Source: Candidatus Nitrosopolaris nunavutensis (GTDB taxonomy: Archaea > Thermoproteota > Nitrososphaeria > Nitrososphaerales > Nitrososphaeraceae). Taken from it: DNA of 7,165 nucleotides. The stretch lies in assembly GCA_002501855.1 (NCBI GenBank), contig DAOM01000221.1:1-7165 (forward strand), read 5' to 3'. A program made the position numbers and the translations under genes. Below the pieces are notes generated by a model. The model did not search any database, was not told the origin of the DNA, and worked only from the letters and a program-made list of their open reading frames with translations. The stretch's first letter is position 1. Every line of letters starts with the position of its first letter. This document shows positions 1 through 4,922 of the stretch, piece by piece.

Positions 1-403
1 TTTTCTCAAATCCTAAATTGATTGTGAAATATCGGTTACATCCTCTACAATTGAATTTTTGAATCGCGCCATACTTGTTATGTCTTAGACCATCTCTGAC
101 GATCCACGAAGATTGGCAGTATATGCAACATTGTGTATCGATAGGCTCAATGCGCGCGACTTCGACTTCCTTACGTAATGCGAATGAGATTTCAACAGCA
201 AAAACGTGTTTACATTTGACGCCACGAAATTTGTGGTCAGGACATGAGCAAACCCAGCCTAAGCCAGTCGAGCAAACATCATATTCTCCATTAGCATTTT
301 GTGATTTTACTTTGTATGCGGAATCGCTAATTCTTTTTATCGCGCCGTTAATGTTAGCAATGACTAATCCTTCTTGCTGACGGTTTATAGCTGTTTTGCT
401 CAT
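1..403 (-). CDS. Transposase with SWIM zinc finger, N-terminal part, cut by window edge
   Basis: The minus strand is open from an ATG at 403 to the window edge, giving 134 residues that start MSKTAINRQQEGLVIANING. Around residues 50-70 lies a SWIM-type zinc finger, C-x-C followed by C-x-H (VCSCPDHKFRGVKCKHV). It is followed at about residues 93-125 by two CxxC pairs (CIYC and CRGC) that form a zinc ribbon like those in front of the DDE catalytic domain of many transposases. The catalytic part would lie to the left of position 1 and is not visible, so the DDE residues cannot be checked and the IS family is not certain. A SWIM finger joined to a transposase zinc ribbon is, as I recall, common in thaumarchaeal insertion sequences. 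The gene is divergent from the RHH operon and shares a 91-bp control region with it. No internal stop is present, so the visible part looks intact. The ATG was chosen because the TATA-like TTATAT lies about 35 nt upstream (minus strand, near 436-441). Confidence 0.88.
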   Translation of the reverse strand, partial: MSKTAINRQQEGLVIANINGAIKRISDSAYKVKSQNANGEYDVCSTGLGWVCSCPDHKFRGVKCKHVFAVEISFALRKEVEVARIEPIDTQCCIYCQSSWIVRDGLRHNKYGAIQKFNCRGCNRYFTINLGFEK

Positions 404-413
404 GTCATACTGA

Positions 414-432
414 TATGTGTAGACTACACATA
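414..432. promoter_or_regulatory. Perfect 19-bp palindrome, candidate operator O1
   Basis: TATGTGTAG-A-CTACACATA has perfect 9-bp arms around a single central A. The core TGTGTAGACTACACA (416-430) differs from the second palindrome at 480-494 only in the three central bases and the bases next to them. It lies 11-29 nt upstream of the transposase ATG, so a protein bound here would sit at or close to that gene's transcription start. That it is a protein-binding site is inferred. The alternative is that it belongs to the end of the insertion sequence. Confidence 0.6.
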
Positions 433-437
433 GCCAT

Positions 438-469
438 ATAAGGATTGTGGTTATACGGGATATCCTTAT
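438..469. repeat. Inverted repeat ATAAGGAT / ATCCTTAT
   Basis: Two perfect 8-bp arms (438-445 and 462-469) are separated by 16 bp. The right arm overlaps the TATA box of the RHH operon and the left arm overlaps the TATA-like stretch of the divergent transposase promoter. It may be a second operator, or it may simply reflect two back-to-back promoter elements, each with a purine-rich BRE-like flank. Confidence 0.4.
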
Positions 470-473
470 TAAA
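466..473 (+). promoter_or_regulatory. TATA box of the RHH operon
   Basis: TTATTAAA is centred about 25 nt upstream of the ATG at 495, the spacing expected for an archaeal promoter whose transcript starts at or almost at the start codon. This implies a leaderless mRNA and supports the choice of ATG 495. Confidence 0.55.
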
Positions 474-479
474 CACATT

Positions 480-494
480 TGTGTATAATACACA
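480..494. promoter_or_regulatory. Perfect 15-bp palindrome, candidate operator O2 at the RHH start codon
   Basis: TGTGTAT-A-ATACACA has perfect 7-bp arms and ends on the base just before the ATG of the RHH gene. It shares the half-site TGTGTA with O1, in the same geometry (TGTGTA-N3-TACACA). A further overlapping palindrome, ACACA-TT-TGTGT, lies at 474-485, so half-sites are stacked here. With a leaderless transcript, a protein bound here would cover the transcription start, which suits repression by the RHH protein encoded right behind it. The binding is inferred from the symmetry and position. Confidence 0.62.
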
Positions 495-650
495 ATGGGT
501 CGAATTGATATCAATTTGCCTGATAGCTTAGAAAATAAATTACGAATGGAAATCGGTAGACGAATGGGTGCTAAACGTGGAAATTTTACAGAGGCAATTA
601 TTGAGGCTATTGACATGTGGTTGGCAGAGGGTAAGGCGAAAGAAAAATGA
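495..650 (+). CDS. Ribbon-helix-helix (CopG/Arc-like) DNA-binding protein
   Basis: A 51-residue protein that begins MGRIDINLPDSLENKLRMEI. The layout is that of an RHH regulator: a short alternating N-terminal strand (RIDINLP, residues 3-9) that would pair in the dimer and enter the DNA major groove, a first helix (about 10-24), a turn with GAKRGN (about 26-31) and a second helix (about 32-46, FTEAIIEAIDMWLAE). The length is that of a minimal RHH domain with no extra effector domain, as in antitoxins and plasmid copy-number regulators. The stop codon overlaps the next start as ATGA, so the two genes are translationally coupled. Palindromes with a shared TGTGTA half-site lie directly upstream, which suggests autoregulation. 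It could be an antitoxin, a plasmid- or virus-type regulator, or a regulator of the neighbouring transposase. It is too short to be called reliably by length alone, but the fold pattern, the promoter spacing and the coupling make it convincing. Confidence 0.87.
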   Translation: MGRIDINLPDSLENKLRMEIGRRMGAKRGNFTEAIIEAIDMWLAEGKAKEK

Positions 651-1021
651 CAGAAGACGAAACCGTGGTTATGAATATACTAAATGATTATATTCAGATT
701 CATGACAAGGGGATTGGTGTCTTTAACAATCTAATAAGAACGTCGAAAACAGTCGATGACCTCAAGGACACTTTAACAACATTTTCGCGGGCTTATTTTG
801 TTGAAACATCAATTTTGTTTAGGCTAGCTGCCGTTAGCGCTCCTGCAATTATCAGCCTTGCAAAAACCGTGAAAAAATTACCAGATAGAGAAGAATTTAA
901 AGAAATTAAAAGCGAAGCGGAATCACAATATCAAAAGGTGAAGGAAGGCCTTGATATCATTAAGGACGCACTCGAAGACAGAACAAACCGCGATAAAAGG
1001 GGTGAGAATATTTACGGATAA
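647..1021 (+). CDS. Hypothetical helical protein, second gene of RHH operon
   Basis: A protein of 124 residues that I do not recognise. It starts in a 4-nt ATGA overlap with the RHH gene, so co-translation is very likely. The sequence suggests all-alpha structure: an N-terminal helix (about 5-32), a linker with KTVDDLKDTL, a moderately hydrophobic helix at about 52-72 (SILFRLAAVSAPAIISLA) that could be buried, amphipathic or membrane-touching, then a long charged helix (about 80-112) rich in Lys and Glu with coiled-coil-like spacing. There are no cysteines, no signal peptide, no obvious catalytic motif and no HEPN, PIN or RelE signature. By position behind an RHH gene it could be a toxin or a partner of the regulator, but nothing in the sequence shows this. 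It is followed by a third, overlapping gene. Confidence 0.75.
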   Translation: MTEDETVVMNILNDYIQIHDKGIGVFNNLIRTSKTVDDLKDTLTTFSRAYFVETSILFRLAAVSAPAIISLAKTVKKLPDREEFKEIKSEAESQYQKVKEGLDIIKDALEDRTNRDKRGENIYG

Positions 1022-1244
1022 TGCTGATCATCTCATGACAGCCGCATATCAAGAATTGAAGTATGCGATGCAATTTAAAAGAATAAATGAAGAGCTATTG
1101 GAATACTTGTCCTCTTCGATTCGCTGGTTGCTTCATTATTCCAAGAAGAACAATATTCCGCTGCCAGAGAAGAACAAGATTGAGGAAATCGTGAGCAGAG
1201 CTACGGCTATTGCAGATAAATTGCCGCGATCCGACGCGGGTTAA
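1002..1244 (+). CDS. Hypothetical helical protein, third gene of RHH operon
   Basis: A protein of 80 residues if the GTG at 1002 is used, or 69 if translation starts at the ATG at 1035. I do not recognise the family. From about residue 12 (MTAAYQELKYAMQFKRINEE) it is strongly helical, with two or three amphipathic helices, aromatic residues in SSIRWLLHYSKK and a final helix from about residue 60. With the GTG start it overlaps the previous gene by 20 nt; with the ATG it begins 14 nt after that gene's stop. The GTG is preferred slightly because the added residues extend smoothly into the first helix and the overlap fits the tight operon, but no well-placed Shine-Dalgarno element decides the matter. 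The open frame continues upstream to about 951, which is the antisense-free but unlikely part inside the previous gene. Its last codons carry one copy of a short direct repeat. Confidence 0.68.
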   Translation: MRIFTDNADHLMTAAYQELKYAMQFKRINEELLEYLSSSIRWLLHYSKKNNIPLPEKNKIEEIVSRATAIADKLPRSDAG

Positions 1245-1273
1245 CACTCTACAAATCCGACGCTATGTTAACA
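1229..1273. repeat. Short imperfect direct repeat at the end of the RHH operon
   Basis: ATCCGACGC-GG-GTTAACA (1229-1246) is repeated as ATCCGACGC-TAT-GTTAACA (1255-1273). The 9-bp and 7-bp blocks are identical and the spacer differs by one base. The first copy contains the stop codon of the third operon gene. The first copy also takes part in a CCGCG/CGCGG hairpin (about 1224-1239). It could be a duplication scar, a binding site for the downstream MFS promoter or part of a transcript end. Confidence 0.45.
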
Positions 1274-1292
1274 GAACCAAAAAGATCAAGGG

Positions 1293-1300
1293 TTATATAA
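1293..1300 (+). promoter_or_regulatory. TATA box of the MFS exporter gene
   Basis: TTATATAA with a purine-rich BRE-like flank (AAAGATCAAGG) just upstream. Transcription would start about 25 nt downstream, near 1322-1327, leaving a leader of roughly 25-30 nt before the ATG at 1354. The gene is therefore likely transcribed separately from the RHH operon, whose last stop is only 48 nt upstream. Confidence 0.55.
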
Positions 1301-1353
1301 TTGAAGGTAACACTATTGGAAAAAGGTATTGACATCGAAAGCCAGTGATTGTG

Positions 1354-3069
1354 ATGGATGATTTAAACAAAGACGAACGTATCCACGATAGGGATGCCCA
1401 TAAAAAACATCTACATCAACCGCCATCATCATCAAAACCAGCGTTGCCAGAAACGTCTGAAAAAATTAGAACCTCTGCATGGATTACACTTGCGATTCTA
1501 GGATCGACGATCCTAATTACAATGTATGGTGAGACAATGTTATTACCAGCTATCCGTGATATAATTAGTGACTTTCATATCTCATATAGTACATCGTCTT
1601 GGATACTTACAGCATATCTCATCTCAGCTGCGGTTGCGACTCCCATTGCTGGAAAGTTATCCGATATCTACGGACGAAAGAAAATGGTCGTAATAATACT
1701 GATAATTTACATCATAGGAATTTCTGCTGGAGGAGTCTCGACTAACATCTCCTTTCTTCTTACTGCCAGAGTTATTCAAGGAATTGGCGTATCCATGTTT
1801 CCAATAGCTTTCGGAATTATAAGGGATCAATTGCCAAAGGAGAAGCTTGCAATAGGCGTAGGAGTATTCAGCTCAATGTTTGCTGCAGGATCAGTGGTGG
1901 GATTAGCAATAGGTGGAAGTATAATCCAAAGCTTTGGCTGGCATGCTACATTTCTTTCGATAATACCAGTTGCTATCATTCTTTGGGTAATAATCAATAG
2001 ATTCATTCACGGTGATAATAAGAAGGCTGAAGTAGTAGAAAAAGAAGGTGATTTAGCACAAGCTGATGCTGATAGCAAGTCCAGTAGAGTGTATTCTCCG
2101 AACCCAACGGAAGTTGGTGCTAATATTAGTGAAAGGCAAAGCCTCGATGTAAAGGGTGCCATAACTTTGGCTATTACTATAGCCTCATTTTTACTAACTC
2201 TTACATATATTGGGAATGGTAGTAGTAGTAATAATGTCAACGCATATTCTACAGAGATTGTAGTAGTCTCATTAGCCTTATTGTCTACGGGATCATTAGT
2301 CTTATTTGTTATTATAGAGAGAAGAGCGGCATCTCCATTAATTGAGCTAGGTTTAATGACACATAAAATACTTCTTCCTGCAAATATCCTTCTCTTGATT
2401 TTTGGAATGACTATGTTTATGGTATATCAGACTACGCCGATATTAGTAAGAAGCCCTCAGCCGCTTGGATTTGGTGGAGATGCTGTTGCGAGTGCAATGG
2501 TTCAATTACCTTTTATGATCGCGTTCTTAGCTTTTGCTCCTTCTTCTGGTTTTATTGTGTCTAAGATAGGTAATCTTAAACCAACTGTAGCAGGAACTAT
2601 CATTATGACCGTTGGCTTTTTCAGCCTGTTTATGTTTCACTCAACAGAATCTATAGTTGCAATAAATCTGGCTATAGTAGCTGCTGGAATCTCATTGATA
2701 CAAGTGGGTGCATTTAATATCACGATGGAGTATACACCACTTCGATTTAGTGGAGTATCACTTGGGATGTCAGTCGTACTGGTGTTAATTGGAAGCTCAA
2801 TTGGACCTGCAATTGCAGGAATATACATGCAAACAAACCAGGCGCTTGTAAAAGGAGTTAGTGGTAATAGTGTTGGTTCTTTTCCTTCACCAATATCCTA
2901 TAACCTGATATTTCTAACAGCTGCATTGATTTCTGCTATATCTATTGCACTTGTATTAATTTTAAAAAGAAAGATGACACAATCACAATCGACATTGAAG
3001 AAGTTAGAAATAGAATCATCTACTAAAAAACACGATGCCCGAGGAAAAGAGATCGGCAATGATGATTGA
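1354..3069 (+). CDS. MFS multidrug exporter, DHA2 family, 14 TM
   Basis: A 571-residue integral membrane protein of the drug:H+ antiporter-2 (DHA2, 14-spanner) type, which exports hydrophobic or cationic compounds in exchange for protons. Fourteen hydrophobic segments can be counted, at about 41-67, 82-102, 111-129, 134-156, 167-191, 198-218, 266-287, 301-324, 338-364, 383-402, 410-428, 433-452, 467-492 and 514-537. Family motifs are present: MLLPAI at 62-67 (motif D-like), GKLSDIYGRKK at 100-110 (motif A, loop 2-3), RVIQGIG at 139-145 (motif B) and GSVVGLAIGG at 179-188 (motif C, antiporter motif). In motif C the usual proline is a leucine. The cytoplasmic N-terminus is histidine-rich (HDRDAHKKHLHQ) and the loop between TM6 and TM7 (219-264) is long and charged. 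The ATG at 1354 is taken as start; GTG codons in the same frame at 1345 and 1351 would add three or one residues. The substrate cannot be read from the sequence. Confidence 0.95.
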   Translation: MDDLNKDERIHDRDAHKKHLHQPPSSSKPALPETSEKIRTSAWITLAILGSTILITMYGETMLLPAIRDIISDFHISYSTSSWILTAYLISAAVATPIAGKLSDIYGRKKMVVIILIIYIIGISAGGVSTNISFLLTARVIQGIGVSMFPIAFGIIRDQLPKEKLAIGVGVFSSMFAAGSVVGLAIGGSIIQSFGWHATFLSIIPVAIILWVIINRFIHGDNKKAEVVEKEGDLAQADADSKSSRVYSPNPTEVGANISERQSLDVKGAITLAITIASFLLTLTYIGNGSSSNNVNAYSTEIVVVSLALLSTGSLVLFVIIERRAASPLIELGLMTHKILLPANILLLIFGMTMFMVYQTTPILVRSPQPLGFGGDAVASAMVQLPFMIAFLAFAPSSGFIVSKIGNLKPTVAGTIIMTVGFFSLFMFHSTESIVAINLAIVAAGISLIQVGAFNITMEYTPLRFSGVSLGMSVVLVLIGSSIGPAIAGIYMQTNQALVKGVSGNSVGSFPSPISYNLIFLTAALISAISIALVLILKRKMTQSQSTLKKLEIESSTKKHDARGKEIGNDD

Positions 3070-3268
3070 AGAGAAGTGGAGGGGTTCTCACAGAAAAACA
3101 TTCGCCCTACAATTTCAAACTTTTGATGATGCGTTAGACTAACTAACACGCAAGCTGTATGAAGCAGAATACTATAATACTCCTTGTATTTTATATAATC
3201 TAGAACTTTATAGGTTTCAGGCATTTGCCTTTCTTCCTCATCTTTTCAACATAGTCATCGTATACTAG
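3035..3268 (+). pseudogene. Possible relic ORF interrupted by one stop, overlapping MFS 3' end
   Basis: A second frame opens with ATG at 3035 inside the last codons of the MFS gene and reads MPEEKRSAMMIEEKWRGSHR and on to a TAA at 3140, 35 residues. After that single stop the same frame stays open to a TAG at 3266, reading LTRKLYEAEYYNTPCILYNL and further. The composition on both sides is protein-like, so this may be a small gene broken by one mutation. It may also be a chance open frame. No family is recognised, and no promoter or ribosome binding site is seen. Positions 3269-3424 hold only short open frames, the longest starting with MWEFYDNFRKMTRDEVTFEG (3302-3364). Confidence 0.25.
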
Positions 3269-3424
3269 ATCAGATGATGAAATTCGCAAAGCTCAGTTAT
3301 GATGTGGGAGTTTTATGATAACTTTCGCAAAATGACACGAGACGAAGTAACCTTTGAAGGCTGAATCATTTCGCTAATTCTCTAACGTTAGTAGAGGAGT
3401 TTGTATAATTCGTAAACCTTCGAG

Positions 3425-3432
3425 TTTATAAG
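3425..3432 (+). promoter_or_regulatory. TATA box of the LLM oxidoreductase relic
   Basis: TTTATAAG lies about 30 nt upstream of the ATG at 3459, correct for an archaeal promoter with little or no leader. It appears to have been kept although the gene behind it is broken after 19 codons. Confidence 0.5.
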
Positions 3433-3458
3433 GTTCATTTCCATAATCTAGTAGTAGG

Positions 3459-3518
3459 ATGAAAATCGGCATAACTCTTCCCCAAGTTGGACCGCAAGCC
3501 ACAAGGGAAAATGAATAA
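3459..3518 (+). pseudogene. 5' remnant of F420-type luciferase-like (LLM) oxidoreductase
   Basis: The ATG at 3459 starts the peptide MKIGITLPQVGPQATRENE followed by a stop. This is the first beta strand and loop of luciferase-like monooxygenases of the F420-dependent type, whose N-termini typically read MKIGI-x-LPQ-x-GP-x-A-T-x-EN. A full protein would be about 280-330 residues. Here the match ends abruptly at about 3515 and none of the following frames resumes the family (the next helix, usually followed by GFDS-x-W, is absent). The TATA box and start are intact, so the loss is a 3' truncation or a junction with unrelated DNA. On the other strand a frame begins MTNHTAQEVAEELSSLASGC (ATG at 3580) and runs into the LLM piece, which would fit a deletion joining two gene starts, but that frame's own status is unclear. 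Confidence 0.72.
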
Positions 3519-3737
3519 AGGCATCCGCTAGCCAAACTAGATAATTCCTCTGCAACTTCTTGTGCCGTATGATTCGTCATTTTAGTTTCTAAAAGAAAAG
3601 AAGTACATACCAAAAGGATTCGACTTCTTTTCTTTCCTCCTGATAATAGTTTCTTTATTGTACAGTCAACTATTGAGCTGCTATTCCACGTCTTCTGTTG
3701 GCAGTTTAGTCACGAGCGTGCAGAACATTTGGCAGTG

Positions 3738-3857
3738 TTTCCGCATGAAGGTAGTCCTCTAGCTGATGGCACGCTTGAGGGATACGAAGTTGAATGTCAC
3801 TGGCATGGCTCCAAATTTGATGTAAGAACAGGAGAACCAGCAATCATGATTGTATAA
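3738..3857 (+). pseudogene. C-terminal remnant of a Rieske [2Fe-2S] protein
   Basis: The frame ending in TAA at 3855-3857 reads FPHEGSPLADGTLEGYEVEC followed by HWHGSKFDVRTGEPAIMIV. This is the C-terminal part of a small Rieske ferredoxin or Rieske subunit, which would normally be about 100 residues and binds the cluster through C-x-H and C-x2-H. The second motif is intact (CHWH, usually CPWH). In the first motif the cysteine that should precede PH is phenylalanine. Upstream, the frame stays open for more than 30 codons but shows no Rieske N-terminus; a reading one frame away gives NIWQC, which may be a remnant of the region before the first motif and suggests an indel near 3730. There is no start codon. 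With the cluster ligand and N-terminal half lost, it cannot form a normal Rieske centre. It lies about 220 bp downstream of the LLM remnant, in the same orientation. Confidence 0.8.
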
Positions 3858-4564
3858 AAATAAATTGTAATGGGTTGAATGTTGGCCCCATAACGTCATC
3901 TTAAGTTGGCCAATGAGCAGCAATGATATCAGCTATTGGGGTTAGCACTCAACCGAAATGGCGCATTGATGTATTTTCAATTTGTCATCTAGGAACAAAA
4001 GTTTTTCCAATATAAAGTACTTAGAGTACATTATCTCAATACAGGATCAAGCGTTTTATGAACTTTCATTTGGCAATTTGACTCCAGGCGACAACCTTTC
4101 ACATTTCATGTAATAGCGATATTGAAATTTTCGCATTGATTTATGCTGCGTTATTTAACATCCCGCAGAGAAGCTTTTACTAAATCCCACCACAGGGCTG
4201 CAAAATTCTACTGAACTGAAGCAGAGTAAGCAGCAATTGTTTTATTTCTCAAATTTTCTGCTAGCGCGGTACTGCTCTCATTCAAAGAAGCAATACAAAT
4301 TAGGTTTAGAAATTAAAGTGAGATTTATGGCAGATTCTGTTAATGATACTTCATTTGAGACGAGGTATCTTCTATGACTGTCTCTTATTCGTCACGAAGT
4401 TCCGGAAGGATAAGACTAACTGGTAAAGGTATACTTGAAATTCGAAGAAATGATAATTCTGGCTAGCTAATGTCAAAAATCTCACAGAACATAACACCCC
4501 ATTTAATAGTAGATAAATCGATTATAAACAACAAATTGTTTGATATGCCACTTTCGGAGCATGC
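3858..4564. other. Gene-poor spacer with possible decayed coding traces
   Basis: I find no intact gene or RNA gene here. Three weak traces are worth recording. On the plus strand, a frame without a start (about 3968 to 4112) ends in SFGNLTPGDNLSHFM. On the minus strand, a helix-like frame at 4151-4312 is interrupted by one TAG at 4208-4210. On the plus strand, two tiny ORFs overlap as ATGA (4327-4377 and 4374-4466, the second reading MTVSYSSRSSGRIRLTGKG and on). None matches a family that I know. TTGGCCAA near 3905-3912, and a second TTGGCC about 25 bp before it, form minor inverted repeats. Confidence 0.5.
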
Positions 4565-4894
4565 TTACAATATCATTATTGCGGCACTTATCACAGTCGT
4601 CCATAAACCATCTTTATTTCCTTCGGCAGATTGTGTAAAATTATGTGTCTTGTAAATTTTTCCTGAAAGCTTCCATTGCTCTTCTCTTTGATCCCACGTA
4701 AGGGTAGGATCGTCAGGTAAAACGATTATCGTAGCAAGCATCTCCATTGCCATGTCCTCAGCATAATCGCCAGCCTTCTGAGCTGTTTCACCAGTTGAAT
4801 GGTGTTCTGATAGATATCCATACTGAGAATGATCAACCGGTCTTGCTAAACCAATGGACGCAGCAATTAAGGACAATTGATTCTTGGGAATCTT
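4565..4894 (-). pseudogene. pdaD: Pyruvoyl-dependent arginine decarboxylase, C-terminal remnant
   Basis: The minus-strand frame from 4894 to the TAA at 4565 encodes about 109 residues that match the C-terminal two thirds of the archaeal pyruvoyl-dependent arginine decarboxylase, which makes agmatine from arginine for polyamine synthesis or acid resistance. Recognisable blocks in order are LIAASIGLARP, YGYLSEHHSTGET, AGDYAEDMAMEMLAT, the WDQREEQWKLSGKI segment and TQSAEGNKDGLWTTVISAA. A full protein is about 155-170 residues. The N-terminal part with the Ser-Ser self-cleavage site that creates the pyruvoyl group is missing, since the frame is closed by TGA at 4897-4895 and no other frame upstream shows it. 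The only possible start is a TTG at 4876, which would give a chain unable to form the cofactor. The gene is therefore judged non-functional, though its 3' part shows no internal stop and has kept its conserved blocks, so the loss may be recent. Confidence 0.85.
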
Positions 4895-4922
4895 TCAGGC
4901 TTTACAAACCCACTCATCCCTT

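Noticed and set aside
75..380. Plus-strand open frame of 101 codons
   Set aside because: It is antisense to the transposase, whose zinc-finger motifs are clear on the minus strand; the plus translation has no protein-like pattern.
2007..3224. Three minus-strand open frames under the MFS gene and just past it (2007-2240, 2637-2828, 2898-3224)
   Set aside because: All are antisense to the well-supported exporter gene and show hydrophobic or cysteine-rich shadow composition.
3374..3613. Minus-strand frame of 79 codons
   Set aside because: Its C-terminal part is the shadow of the LLM remnant (the GPTWGRVMPIF stretch is the complement of the LLM start). Only its first 20 residues look natural, so it is kept as a junction observation, not a gene.
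4470..4655. Plus-strand frame of 61 codons
   Set aside because: The second half is antisense to the arginine decarboxylase remnant and the first half has no recognisable feature or promoter.
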